Origin: G965216905 sp965216905
GTDB lineage: Bacteria; Actinomycetota; Acidimicrobiia; Spongiisociales; ZC4RG35
Assembly (NCBI GenBank): GCA_965216905.1
Contig: OZ244213.1
Location: 992,001 to 1,056,000 of the forward strand
Reading direction: 5' to 3'
DNA length: 64,000 bases
A program made the translations under genes and the position numbers. The notes below the pieces were generated by a model, which was not told where the DNA came from, did not search any database, and saw only the letters and a program-made list of their open reading frames with translations. Numbering within the stretch: the stretch's first letter is position 1; each line of letters starts with the position of its first letter. Positions 17,311 to 26,257 of this stretch are shown one piece after another.

Positions 17311-18891
17311 ATGGGAGACGGCGTGCACCCCAATCAGCCCACCGGGGACGAGTCCGGGCGAGGAACCTCTACGTCCTCGTTCGGGGTCGGCAAGCGTGAG
17401 AGCCACGACGCCTCGGCCTTCTACGCCAGGTTCACGCCACCCGTCATCACCGCCGACGACACCGTCAACCCCGTACCGGCCGAGATCCTGGCCGAACCGT
17501 GCCGGGTCGGCGACAGCCGCCAGATGCAAATGGTCCCCGACTGCTCGGTGGCGCTGGTCGTCACCTCCCCGCCCTATTTCGTCGGGAAGGAGTACGAGGT
17601 GGCGGTCACCGGCGACCCGAGCACCAAGGCCTCCTCAGGAGGTGTCCCCACCTCCTATCTCGACTACCTCCAGATGCTGCGGGACGTGTTCGCCGAGTGC
17701 GTGCGGGTGCTCGAGCCCGGCGGGCGGATGGCCGTGAACGTCGCAAACCTCGGCCGGAAGCCCTACCGAAGCCTCTCTGCCGACGTCATCTCCATCCTCC
17801 AAGACGACCTCGGTCTGCTCCTCAGAGGGGAGATCATCTGGCACAAGGCGGACGGAGCCACCGGGTCGCTGGCGTGGGGCTCGTACCGGCTGGCTACCAA
17901 CCCCGTCCTCCGCGACATCACGGAGCGTGTCATCGTTGCCTCCAAAGGCCGATTCGACCGCGCCAAACCCAAGGGCCGGGCCGAGTCCGGTCTGCCCCAT
18001 GAGAGCACCATCACCGCCGACGACTTCATGGAGGCGACGCTCGATGTCTGGCGGATCGACTCCGAGAGCGCCCGACGGGTCAACCATCCCGCCCCGTTCC
18101 CGATCGGGCTCCCGCAGCGTCTCATCAACCTCTACACCTATCGCGGTGATGTCGTCCTCGATCCCTTCCTCGGGTCGGGAACCACCGTCGTCGCGGCGGA
18201 ACGGACCGGCCGCTCCGGGATCGGCTTCGATCTCGACCCGGCCTACGTGGACATCGCCCGCTCCCGGGTGGAACGGGAACGACGCCGGCGGTTCGCCCCA
18301 CCGGTCGAGGTCGGCACCGAGGAACCGCTGCCGCTCGACCTCACCGACCTGGCCGAGCAACGGATGGAGAGTTTCCAGGCGCGGGCGACCAAAGAGGGCA
18401 AGAAGGCCCACGACCTCGCCGCCCAGGTCCTCGAGCGGGCCGGCTTCACAATCGTTGAAGACAAACCCAAGGTGCGGGGCGCGGGAGTCCAGTTCGATTT
18501 CATCGTCTGTGCCGCGGGAGGAAGGCACTGGTACGTCGACGTCTCCGGAGCCTTCACCACCGTTCGACCGGGCTTGATGCGAACCGACACCTTGTGGAAG
18601 GCACTGGGACGGATTCACGTCGTGAAACAGCTCGTCGACGACGCCACCGACCGGCCCGAGATCCTGATCCTGACGTCCAACCTGCCCAAGTCGGGAAGCG
18701 AAGGCGCCAAGGCGCTGCGTGCCGCCGGACCGTCGAGCGTCTTCGACGCCATCGAGATGTTCGACGAGGACGAGCACGAAGATCGGCTCAACGGAGTGCA
18801 ACGGCTCGAGCGGTACGCCCGTTTCGAGAACGACATGGCCCCCCTTCCCGGCTTCTGGAGCCAGGACGACATCGATCTTCGGTATCCCTGA
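17311..18891 (+). CDS. Site-specific DNA methyltransferase with C-terminal nuclease-like extension
   Basis: A 526-residue protein. Residues 60-325 form an amino-methyltransferase of the beta arrangement: catalytic TSPPY (85-89) precedes the AdoMet-binding DPFLGSGTT (284-292), so it makes N4-methylcytosine or N6-methyladenine. The C-terminal 170 residues (GKKAHDLAAQVLERAGF, then VQFDFIVCAAGGRHWYVDVS) look like a restriction-endonuclease-like fold, but the expected E-x-K is DVS (410-412), so it is probably inactive as a nuclease. ATG 17311 starts the gene; the frame is open for 1 kb upstream but only as antisense of the LigD-type gene. It is followed at 5 bases by a small gene and then a possible nuclease. 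Confidence 0.85.
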   Translation: MGDGVHPNQPTGDESGRGTSTSSFGVGKRESHDASAFYARFTPPVITADDTVNPVPAEILAEPCRVGDSRQMQMVPDCSVALVVTSPPYFVGKEYEVAVTGDPSTKASSGGVPTSYLDYLQMLRDVFAECVRVLEPGGRMAVNVANLGRKPYRSLSADVISILQDDLGLLLRGEIIWHKADGATGSLAWGSYRLATNPVLRDITERVIVASKGRFDRAKPKGRAESGLPHESTITADDFMEATLDVWRIDSESARRVNHPAPFPIGLPQRLINLYTYRGDVVLDPFLGSGTTVVAAERTGRSGIGFDLDPAYVDIARSRVERERRRRFAPPVEVGTEEPLPLDLTDLAEQRMESFQARATKEGKKAHDLAAQVLERAGFTIVEDKPKVRGAGVQFDFIVCAAGGRHWYVDVSGAFTTVRPGLMRTDTLWKALGRIHVVKQLVDDATDRPEILILTSNLPKSGSEGAKALRAAGPSSVFDAIEMFDEDEHEDRLNGVQRLERYARFENDMAPLPGFWSQDDIDLRYP

Positions 18892-18895
18892 ATCG

Positions 18896-19210
18896 ATGGA
18901 TGCCGTCGCGTACGCCGTCGTCCGCACGACACCCGCTGCGATCTACGTCGCTACCGACATCGACGTCCTGCAACGGCTCATCGTGATCGAGGTCCTCGCC
19001 CGGAGCGACGAACGCCTCCTCGGCGACCGGGTCGAAGAGATCCGACAGGCTCTCCTCGAAGAGCGGTGGGGTGCGGCTGCCGCGGCCTGGATCGAGGCGA
19101 CCGGGATCGGAATCGACGTGTACACCAACATCTCCGTCTACGACGAGAACGATCTCCCGGCCGATCTGGTGGGGGCGCAACTGCAGTTCACACCGTTGTT
19201 CCAGGACTGA
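18896..19210 (+). CDS. Small conserved hypothetical protein in methyltransferase cluster
   Basis: A 104-residue soluble protein, ATG at 18896, five bases after the methyltransferase stop. It has a hydrophobic alpha/beta N-terminus (VATDIDVLQRLIVIEVL), a helical middle and an acidic C-terminus (LVGAQLQFTPLFQD). There is no recognised domain. Its tight spacing to the methyltransferase and to the next gene (4 bases) indicates one transcript and possibly a shared function. Confidence 0.65.
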   Translation: MDAVAYAVVRTTPAAIYVATDIDVLQRLIVIEVLARSDERLLGDRVEEIRQALLEERWGAAAAAWIEATGIGIDVYTNISVYDENDLPADLVGAQLQFTPLFQD

Positions 19211-19213
19211 TCG

Positions 19214-20209
19214 TTGCCGGCCATTCGCACCGAGGTGACCGAGATCACCACCGGATTGGCCATGCTGGGCTTCTCCGACCTCGACCGCGCCCTCGCAGCC
19301 AGACCCGACTGGCTCCGCCACGTTGGAGAGGCCGAGTTCGATCGACTCGACCGGGCGCGGGCCGAGGCCAAGCTCGACCCCCTCTTCGAAGCCGCCTGGG
19401 AAAACGGTCGGCGGTTCCTTCACTCCACCGACGGCCTCCGGGGCCGGGTCCCCGACCGGGTGGAGTGGAAGGGGCACCACAAGCCGCCCGGCTACGACCG
19501 GCTCCCGGCCGACCTCCGAGTCGATCACGTCTATCTGATCTCCTGCAAATACGGTTCCAACCTTCTTCACAACGTGTCGCCGGCCAACCTCTTCGACCGT
19601 TGTCTGCGCGATCGAAGGGGAGACCGAACCGATTGGTACTGGGAAGTTGCCCCGGACGCCTACCAGGAGCTGTTTGTCGCTTGCTCGGAACACGTCGACA
19701 CCCCACTGCCCGACGACGTGAGGAACCTGACCGCCGACCAACGCTCCCTTCTGAAGCGGAGCTTCAAGCGGACCTGGCCGGATGGGCTCGGGGACGTCGC
19801 GGCGGCGTTCGCGCAGAAGGTCGCATGGGAGACGGCCGATCGGTGGCGGAGCCGGCTCACCACCCGCAAGGCGAAGGAGGAGATGCTCTGGCGGCTTCTC
19901 CGGCTCGAGACGGCGCCCTACTTCGTGCTCGGGCAGGCTCAGACCGGTCGATCGCTGCACTACCGCACGGCCACCCCCTGGGATTTTCGCGATCGCTACC
20001 GGGCGACTTCGTTCGACGTGTTCCCCGAGGCAGCCCAGCAACCAGTCGTTCGCTGGCGCGCCGAAGTCGTCGGGAGTGAAGGCCCACACGTCATCGAAGG
20101 ACACGTCGAGGTGAGATGGAGCCACGGCCGTTTCCACGGGGTACCCGAGGCCAAGGCGTACCTGGACACGCCACACCACGACGTCGCCGGTTACGACGTT
20201 CTCAGATAA
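19214..20209 (+). CDS. Hypothetical protein, possible restriction-endonuclease-like fold
   Basis: A 331-residue soluble protein with a TTG start at 19214, four bases after the previous stop. A central motif (RVDHVYLISCKYGSNLLHN, residues 102-120) places an Asp (104) a few residues before S-C-K (110-112) within hydrophobic strands. This resembles the D...(E/S)xK core of PD-(D/E)XK nucleases, but the Glu is replaced. The rest is helical and basic (LKRSFKRTWP; RWRSRLTTRKAKEE), consistent with nucleic-acid binding. Context (a DNA methyltransferase in the same operon) suggests a restriction or DNA-processing role; this is inference. Confidence 0.65.
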   Translation: MPAIRTEVTEITTGLAMLGFSDLDRALAARPDWLRHVGEAEFDRLDRARAEAKLDPLFEAAWENGRRFLHSTDGLRGRVPDRVEWKGHHKPPGYDRLPADLRVDHVYLISCKYGSNLLHNVSPANLFDRCLRDRRGDRTDWYWEVAPDAYQELFVACSEHVDTPLPDDVRNLTADQRSLLKRSFKRTWPDGLGDVAAAFAQKVAWETADRWRSRLTTRKAKEEMLWRLLRLETAPYFVLGQAQTGRSLHYRTATPWDFRDRYRATSFDVFPEAAQQPVVRWRAEVVGSEGPHVIEGHVEVRWSHGRFHGVPEAKAYLDTPHHDVAGYDVLR

Positions 20210-20251
20210 ACGCCCCGGACGGCGACGCAGGCGTTCGGTAGCCTGTCCACC

Positions 20252-21982
20252 GTGACGAGCGACCCCCTCATCGGCCGCATCCGCGAGAGCGTCATCGGTG
20301 CAGACACTGCGGTTCGCACCCCTTTCGGCGTTCGCCGGCTGACCTATGCCGACTACACCGCGTCCGGGCGATCGCTGTCATTCATCGAAGACCAGATCCG
20401 GAATCGCATCCTCCCCCTGTACGCCAACACCCACACGGAGACCTCCGGCACCGGACTACAGACGACCACCTATCGGGAGGATGCACGAGCCATCATCCGG
20501 CGCTGTGTCGGTGGACGTGCCGGCGAACACGCAGTGATCTTCGCCGGTTCGGGCTCAACCGGTGCCATCGACCGACTCATCGGCATCCTCGGATTCCGCA
20601 TCCCGGCCGAGCTCGACGACCGCTATCACCTGACCGACACCATTCCCATCGACGAGCGGCCCGTGGTGTTCGTCGGACCGTACGAGCATCATTCGAACGA
20701 GCTGCCGTGGCGCGAGTCCATCGCCGACGTCATCGAGATCAACGAGGACTCGGACGGCCACATCGACCTCGGGGATCTCGAACGCCGTCTGATCGAGTAT
20801 GCCCACCGCCCGGTGCGTATCGGCAGCTTCTCGGCGGCATCCAACGTCACCGGGATTCTGTCCGACACGTCGGCCATCTCGTCGCTGCTCCACCGGCACG
20901 GCGCGCTCTCCTTCTGGGACTTTGCGGCCGCAGCCCCGTACGTCGGAATGGAGATGCGCTCACCCGACACCGATGGTGACGACTACAAGGACGCGATCTT
21001 CATCTCCCCCCACAAGTTCATCGGGGGTCCGGGGACGCCCGGTGTCCTCGTCGCCCGGACCGAACTCCTCCACAACCGAGTACCCGCCGTTCCCGGAGGC
21101 GGGACGGTCACCTATGTCAACGAGGACCACCATCGGTACCTGACAGATCCCGAGCATCGTGAAGAAGGCGGGACGCCGGCCATCATCGAGTCGATCCGCG
21201 CCGGCCTGGTCTTCCTCCTGAAGGAACAGGTCGGAATCGACGAGATCCGCCGGCGGGAGCGAGCCTTCATCGACCGCGCCATCGCCTCCTGGACGAAGAA
21301 CGACCGAATCCGCATCCTCGGCAGCACCGAGGCAGAGCGCCTCTCGATCGTGTCCTTCGTCGTCCGCGCACCGACCCACCTCGGCGCAGATCGCTATCTC
21401 CACCACAACTTCGTGGTGGCGGTCCTCAACGACCTGTTCGGCATCCAATCTCGCGGCGGATGTTCGTGCGCCGGGCCGTATGGGCACCGGCTGCTCGACA
21501 TCGACCTGGATCACAGCCGTCGATACGAGCACGAGATCGCGGCCGGTTGCGAGGTGATCAAGCCCGGCTGGGTACGGGTGAACTTCAACTACTTCCTCGA
21601 CGACGACGAAGTGCAGTTCATCATCGACGCCGTTCACCGAGTTGCCTCGGACGGGTGGCGACTCCTCCCCGAGTACGAGTTCGAGACCCAGACGGCGGTG
21701 TGGCGTCACAAGCGAGCCGGATCGTGCGCGGCCGATCATCTCGACTCGATCGACTTCGCCTCCGACCGCACCGAACCGCTGCTCACCGCCGGCGTCGATG
21801 AACGATCCACCTACCTCGAAGTGGCCGACGAGCATCTGGGCAAACCGGCGCACCCGACCACCCCCGCACACGAGCTTCCGGCCACGGTGGAGTCACTCCG
21901 CTGGTTCCCCATCCCCAGCGACCTCCCCGGCGACCTCCCCGGTAGCTCTTCCGGTGACCTCGATACGGTGGGAATGCCATGA
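20252..21982 (+). CDS. Class V aminotransferase-fold (cysteine desulfurase-like) protein
   Basis: A 576-residue PLP-dependent enzyme with GTG start at 20252. The PLP lysine is Lys255 in SPHKFIGG, with cofactor-contact residues in GSGSTGAID (99-107), HHSNELPWRE and WDFAAAAPY (Asp223). A Cys pair sits in RGGCSCAGP (404, 406), where cysteine desulfurases carry their sulfur-accepting loop. A 100-residue C-terminal tail is not part of the core fold. The stop overlaps the start of a MOSC gene (ATGA). A NifS-like domain joined to MOSC is the layout of eukaryotic molybdenum cofactor sulfurase, so sulfur transfer to Moco is a reasonable inference. Confidence 0.87.
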   Translation: MTSDPLIGRIRESVIGADTAVRTPFGVRRLTYADYTASGRSLSFIEDQIRNRILPLYANTHTETSGTGLQTTTYREDARAIIRRCVGGRAGEHAVIFAGSGSTGAIDRLIGILGFRIPAELDDRYHLTDTIPIDERPVVFVGPYEHHSNELPWRESIADVIEINEDSDGHIDLGDLERRLIEYAHRPVRIGSFSAASNVTGILSDTSAISSLLHRHGALSFWDFAAAAPYVGMEMRSPDTDGDDYKDAIFISPHKFIGGPGTPGVLVARTELLHNRVPAVPGGGTVTYVNEDHHRYLTDPEHREEGGTPAIIESIRAGLVFLLKEQVGIDEIRRRERAFIDRAIASWTKNDRIRILGSTEAERLSIVSFVVRAPTHLGADRYLHHNFVVAVLNDLFGIQSRGGCSCAGPYGHRLLDIDLDHSRRYEHEIAAGCEVIKPGWVRVNFNYFLDDDEVQFIIDAVHRVASDGWRLLPEYEFETQTAVWRHKRAGSCAADHLDSIDFASDRTEPLLTAGVDERSTYLEVADEHLGKPAHPTTPAHELPATVESLRWFPIPSDLPGDLPGSSSGDLDTVGMP

Positions 21983-22440
21983 CCGCCTCCGTACACCAGA
22001 TCAACGTTTCAGACGGTGGAGTTCCCAAACTCCCCATCGAGCGGGCGTGGGTCGGGAACCGTGGGATCGACGGGGACCGGCAAGAGGACACCAAGCACCA
22101 CGGAAGTCCCGACCAAGCGTTGTGCTTGTGGTCGCTGGAGGTGATCACCGAGCTCCAGGCCGAGGGTCATCCGATCGAGCCCGGAAACGCCGGTGAGAAC
22201 CTGACGATTCGCGGGCTCGAGTGGAGCGATGTGAATCGAGGCGACCGGTTCTTCGTCGGCGACACGGTGCTGATCGAGATCACATGGCCGGCGATTCCGT
22301 GCGGCAAGAACTCCCGGTGGTTTGCCGACCAGAACCATCGCCGCATCCATCATGAACTCCACCCGGGAGATGCTCGTTGGTATGCCAAGGTCGTGAGTGG
22401 CGGGTCGATCCAAACCGGAGACGCCGTCCGGCCTGCGTGA
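21979..22440 (+). CDS. MOSC-domain protein
   Basis: A 153-residue MOSC (Moco sulfurase C-terminal) domain protein. Seen: ERAWVGNRGIDGDRQ, HHGSPDQALCLWS, GENLTIRGLEW and the conserved Cys108 in WPAIPCGKNSRWF. MOSC proteins bind molybdenum cofactor or transfer sulfur or activated groups. It is translationally coupled to the class V aminotransferase-fold gene (ATGA overlap at 21979-21982), which suggests that the two work as a pair. Confidence 0.9.
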   Translation: MTASVHQINVSDGGVPKLPIERAWVGNRGIDGDRQEDTKHHGSPDQALCLWSLEVITELQAEGHPIEPGNAGENLTIRGLEWSDVNRGDRFFVGDTVLIEITWPAIPCGKNSRWFADQNHRRIHHELHPGDARWYAKVVSGGSIQTGDAVRPA

Positions 22441-22452
22441 CCGGAAGCGAGG

Positions 22453-23091
22453 TCACTGTTCGGCGTTCAGCCGACGCCTCAGGAAGGCAACCATCCGATC
22501 CCATGCCGATTCCGCCGCGGGCGGGTCGTGTTCGGGTCGATCCGCCTCGAAGAACCAATGAGGAACGTCTGGGTAGATCCAGGTCTCGACATCGAGTTTT
22601 TCGAGGCCCATCGTTGCCTGCATGAATGCTGCGTCGTCATCGACGACCATGGCGTCACGACCAGCCAGATGGAGTTGGTACTCCGCTGCAGATCCGGTGA
22701 AGTCGATGCTCTGCGTGCCATAGAAGGCGGAGACTGCCGTCACCAGATCGGGCAATCGAACCGATGCCCACAGTGCCAGTGATGCGCCCATCGAGAACCC
22801 GACCACGGCGATCCGGTCGCCGGCTGCCTTGTCACCGAGCAGTCGAGCGGACGACAGGACCAGACTCGCCATCCGATCGACATCCGCCTCGGCCAAATGC
22901 GCCGACGCCGCCTCGTGATCGTCGAAGAGCGCACCCGCATTCAGGTCCGGGGCCAACACCGTGTAGCCCTCGTCGGCCAGCCGGTCAGCCAGTCCGCGGA
23001 AGAACCGCGACAGTCCCCACCACGAGTGGAGCAGCAGGACACCCGGCCCGGGCGCCTCGGGAGGCGAAACGAAATACGCGGTGTCGGTCAT
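22453..23091 (-). CDS. Dienelactone hydrolase-family alpha/beta hydrolase
   Basis: A 212-residue cytoplasmic alpha/beta hydrolase. The nucleophile elbow is GFSMGAS with Ser100, where classic dienelactone hydrolase has Cys. The acid is in the DDD stretch near residue 151-153 and His178 (DVPHWFFEADRPEH) completes the triad. ATG 23091 overlaps the stop of the upstream LysR gene (ATGA), so both are on one transcript, and the regulator may control the hydrolase. The substrate is unknown. Confidence 0.87.
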   Translation of the reverse strand: MTDTAYFVSPPEAPGPGVLLLHSWWGLSRFFRGLADRLADEGYTVLAPDLNAGALFDDHEAASAHLAEADVDRMASLVLSSARLLGDKAAGDRIAVVGFSMGASLALWASVRLPDLVTAVSAFYGTQSIDFTGSAAEYQLHLAGRDAMVVDDDAAFMQATMGLEKLDVETWIYPDVPHWFFEADRPEHDPPAAESAWDRMVAFLRRRLNAEQ

Positions 23092-24113
23092 CCGATTCTC
23101 GCGTACTTCTGGGGCTGGTTCAGCTGGACGTGCTCGCCTCGGCCGGTTCGTGCCCATTCGAGCGTCGACGCCACCTCCTCGGCGGCCTGCGCGGCGAGCG
23201 TCATGAACAGGTCGGTCGCCGGATACACGGCACGTCGTGCCGGTTTGGCCACGGAGATGACCCGAGGAGGTATGCCTGGCTGCAAACGCCGAATGAGCAC
23301 CTCGGCCGGCGCCGGTTCGACCGCCAACGCCGGCATGACCGCATGACCCATGCCGGCAGCGACCATCGCCAGGATGGCAGCGTTGTCGACGCTCCGAAGG
23401 GTCACTCGGGGGGAAACACCCGCGTGATCGAGCGATCCTTCGATCTGTCGCTGACAGGTTCCGTCGTGCTCGCCGATCAGGGCGACCCCCTCCAGCTCTG
23501 TTGCCGGAACGGTGCGTCGGCCCCTGGCGAGGTCGGTATCGACCGGGCTGACGAGCACGAACGGGTCGACCATGAGCTCAATCAGCGCGAGCCGCTCGTC
23601 ATGGACTGGACCGGACACGAAGGAGACGTCCAGGTCGCCGCCGATCAACGCATCGATGAGTTCCTCCTGATCGTTGGTGTCGGTCAGACGCAACTCCAGA
23701 TCCGGCCTCGAACGGCGGATGCGGCGGATGACCGTCGGGAGGATGCGAACCGACGTCGACTGGAAAGTGCCCACCGACAGGGTCCCGGTCATCCCGGCGA
23801 CGAAGGCCTCCAGATCCGATTCGGCGACGGACAACCGCTCGACGATGTCTTCGGCATGGGAGAGCAGACGCCGACCGAGGGGTGTCAACGACACGGGCCG
23901 CGGTCCGCCGGGGCGCTCGAAGAGTGCTCCTCCGACGACGCGTTCCAGACCGGCAATCTGCTGGCTGACCGCTGATTGGGTGTATCCGAGACGTTCGGCG
24001 GCACGTCCGAACGAACGCTCGGCGGCCACTGCCCGCAGCGCCATCAGATGCCGGATCTCGACGTCCTGCAGAGGACCGATCCGGGTCGGCGATTCATCAG
24101 AGTTACTTATCAA
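23088..24113 (-). CDS. LysR-family transcriptional regulator
   Basis: A 341-residue LysR regulator: N-terminal winged helix (RHLMALRAVAAERSFGRAAE, then SQQIAGLERVVGGALFERP) and a two-lobe effector domain (TGTLSVGTFQSTSVRILP; FVLVSPVDTDLARG). The start is taken as TTG 24113; no ATG precedes the HTH. Unlike the usual layout, it is co-directional and coupled with its downstream hydrolase rather than divergent from it. It is, however, divergent from the small gene at 24184, which may be another target. Confidence 0.9.
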   Translation of the reverse strand: MISNSDESPTRIGPLQDVEIRHLMALRAVAAERSFGRAAERLGYTQSAVSQQIAGLERVVGGALFERPGGPRPVSLTPLGRRLLSHAEDIVERLSVAESDLEAFVAGMTGTLSVGTFQSTSVRILPTVIRRIRRSRPDLELRLTDTNDQEELIDALIGGDLDVSFVSGPVHDERLALIELMVDPFVLVSPVDTDLARGRRTVPATELEGVALIGEHDGTCQRQIEGSLDHAGVSPRVTLRSVDNAAILAMVAAGMGHAVMPALAVEPAPAEVLIRRLQPGIPPRVISVAKPARRAVYPATDLFMTLAAQAAEEVASTLEWARTGRGEHVQLNQPQKYARIG

Positions 24114-24183
24114 AGCTAGTGAATTTCATCGTTGGACGTGATGAGTATACCCCCGTAGCTTGGATGTCGAAAGGAGCACACAC

Positions 24184-24426
24184 ATGAACGATTTCGAGAA
24201 GATGGCGCGCACGATCGACACCGCCGGCCTCGAGGCCTCAGAGGGGATGATCACCAACCTCGTCATACAGGCACGCCAGCAGGGTGCGCCGGCCCAGATC
24301 GTGGATGTGCTCGCCGACACCGCGCAACCCGAGGTTGCCCGTCTCCGAGCCTTCGCCCGACTGCACGCCTGGGCATCCGCCCGCCTGGCAACGCCCCAGG
24401 TCCACCTCCTGCGACCCGCCGTCTGA
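24184..24426 (+). CDS. Small conserved hypothetical protein
   Basis: An 80-residue, mostly helical protein (MNDFEKMARTIDTAGLEASE, later ARLRAFARLHAWASARL). ATG 24184 has a clear AAAGGAG eight bases upstream. It is divergent from the LysR gene and 70 bases away, so it may be regulated by it. No known domain; probably a real gene given its codon use and ribosome binding site. Confidence 0.6.
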   Translation: MNDFEKMARTIDTAGLEASEGMITNLVIQARQQGAPAQIVDVLADTAQPEVARLRAFARLHAWASARLATPQVHLLRPAV

Positions 24427-24575
24427 ACATCCGACCGCGACGGGTGGGCCTCCTCCTCCCCACCCGTCGCCACCGCGAATCAACGGCCGATCGCCACGCG
24501 CTCGGCAGCGTCGGCGCGAAGAGTGGCTTTCACCATGGCGGAGCATCGTGGGCGAACGGGCCGTAGCGTGACCGC

Positions 24576-25475
24576 GTGAACGCACGTGTGCACCGTCTTC
24601 GAGACAGCGGAGCCGCGCTCGCCCTCCTGGCTGCTGTGCTGTTTGGCGTCTCGGGGGTGGTCGCCGCCGACGCGCTCGATTCGATCGACGCCATCGAGGT
24701 CGCGAGGTTTCGAGCCGTCGTGACGTCGGTGCTGATGGGCTTGGCGGTCCGACGCCGCGCCCAATGGAGTGTCATCCGGCCCCACCTGCCTTGGCTGATC
24801 GCCTTTGGACTCGTTCTCGCAACGGTCACCCTGTCGTTCTACGTCACGATCGACCGGCTGGGAGTCGGCCCGGGCGTGACCATCCAATTCCTCGGCCCGG
24901 TCGCGGTGTTGGGCTGGATGGCGCTGGTTCAGTCGCGACCGGTTCCGGCGGCGGCCTGGGGTGCGGCCACCGTCGCGGTGGCCGGCACGGCACTCATGAA
25001 CGAGACCTGGGCCCTCCAACGGCTCGACGCAGTCGGTGTAGGAGCCGGGCTGCTGGCGGCCGCCTCGTTCGCGGCATACCTCATCGTCGGTGAGCGGTTG
25101 GGGCGAGCGCTCCCGCCCGTCGTCGTGGTGGCCATCGGGTTCGCCGTTTCCGCAATCGTCTTCCTGGCGGCGGCACCTCCTTCGATGCCACGACTCGGAC
25201 CTGAACTGTGGTCGCAACTCGTCTGGATCGCGGTGGCCGGCACCACCCTCCCATTCCTCCTCGAAGTGGCCGCGCTCAAGCGAGCGGATCCCGGGCGGGT
25301 GGGAGTGGTCGCAACGGCCGAGCCCGTGGTCGCTGCCGCCGGCGCTTGGGCATTCCTTGGACAGGGCCTCGGTCCGGTCCAGATGATCGGCGGTCTCCTG
25401 GTCGTCTTGGGGATCGGCGCGCTCCAGCTGCTGACCGGTCCGATCAGCCCGGATGCGCCCGACCTCGCCATCTGA
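24576..25475 (+). CDS. EamA/DMT-family transporter (RhtA-like exporter)
   Basis: A 299-residue integral membrane protein with ten hydrophobic segments in two EamA repeats (first ALALLAAVLFGVSGVVAADA, second GAGLLAAASFAAYLIVGERL) and an EamA-type end (VATAEPVVAAAGAWAFLGQ). RhtA-like members export amino acids such as threonine or homoserine; substrate unknown here. GTG start at 24576. The 149 bases upstream hold no gene. Confidence 0.88.
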   Translation: MNARVHRLRDSGAALALLAAVLFGVSGVVAADALDSIDAIEVARFRAVVTSVLMGLAVRRRAQWSVIRPHLPWLIAFGLVLATVTLSFYVTIDRLGVGPGVTIQFLGPVAVLGWMALVQSRPVPAAAWGAATVAVAGTALMNETWALQRLDAVGVGAGLLAAASFAAYLIVGERLGRALPPVVVVAIGFAVSAIVFLAAAPPSMPRLGPELWSQLVWIAVAGTTLPFLLEVAALKRADPGRVGVVATAEPVVAAAGAWAFLGQGLGPVQMIGGLLVVLGIGALQLLTGPISPDAPDLAI

Positions 25476-25496
25476 GACCGGTCCCGAAGCCGCTGA

Positions 25497-26228
25497 TCAA
25501 TTCTGGATAGAGCCATCCTCCAGCACCCGAGGTACCACCTCCTTGATCTTGGCGGCGGGCGATCCGCCCACGATCCACCGATCCGGGATGTCCTTGGTCA
25601 CGACGCTGTTGGAGGCCACGATGACCCGGTCGCCGATCGTCACGTCGGGCATCACGACCGATCGGAAGCCGATGACGGTGTTGGAGCCGATGGTGATGGG
25701 AGCCATCGTTCGGCCGCCGAACGGCATCGGCTTCGAGAAGTCATCGAAGATGTGGCCGTGAGTGGTGAGGATGGCGCCGGCCGCGATCATCGTGTGGTCA
25801 CCCACCGTGATGGGGCCTCGATCGTCGATCGTCGATCCCCGATTGACGAACACGCCGTTGCCGAGCGTGGTGTTCTTCCCCGACAGGATGTACACATCAT
25901 GGTGGAAGATCACCCCCTCGCCGATCGACTTGAACACCTTCTGAGCGAGGATGCGGCGAACCTTGATGGCGAAGTCGGCGAGCATCGAGGCCGGCGTCCG
26001 ATCGAAGAGCCGCCACAGCATCAAGTAGTGGGCATGGTCGTCCTCGAGCAACGAGGCATCCTTACCTCCGAACGGATCCTCGGCCACGCCGAAGCTGCCG
26101 GTCTGGAGGAATCTGTCCACCAGTCCGTTGGCGCCCTCCAGGAACCGGCCGCCGTTTCCCACCAGGTCCCCGCCGGCCACCATGCGCTCCAGCTCTTCCA
26201 GCACGGCCGACTCAGACCGTTCCTCCAT
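25497..26228 (-). CDS. Hexapeptide-repeat acyltransferase (LbH fold)
   Basis: A 243-residue protein with an N-terminal helical part and, from about residue 115, left-handed beta-helix hexapeptide repeats (TLGNGVFVNRGSTIDDRGPI; ITIGSNTVIGFRSVVMPDV). The tail DIPDRWIVGGSPAAKIKEV is typical of maltose/galactoside O-acetyltransferase-like enzymes, and His in THGHIF fits the active site. ATG 26228 has GAGGAGAGGAG upstream; the longer frame to 26288 overlaps the glycosyltransferase. It lies 29 bases after that gene, so the pair probably makes and acetylates a surface glycan or glycolipid. Confidence 0.87.
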   Translation of the reverse strand: MEERSESAVLEELERMVAGGDLVGNGGRFLEGANGLVDRFLQTGSFGVAEDPFGGKDASLLEDDHAHYLMLWRLFDRTPASMLADFAIKVRRILAQKVFKSIGEGVIFHHDVYILSGKNTTLGNGVFVNRGSTIDDRGPITVGDHTMIAAGAILTTHGHIFDDFSKPMPFGGRTMAPITIGSNTVIGFRSVVMPDVTIGDRVIVASNSVVTKDIPDRWIVGGSPAAKIKEVVPRVLEDGSIQN

Positions 26229-26257
26229 GGATGCTCCTCTCCTCGACTGCGATGTCG

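Noticed and set aside
17311..22440. DNA phosphorothioation (Dnd) system
   Set aside because: A cysteine desulfurase-like gene follows a DNA methyltransferase, but no DndB, DndC, DndD or DndE homologue is present.
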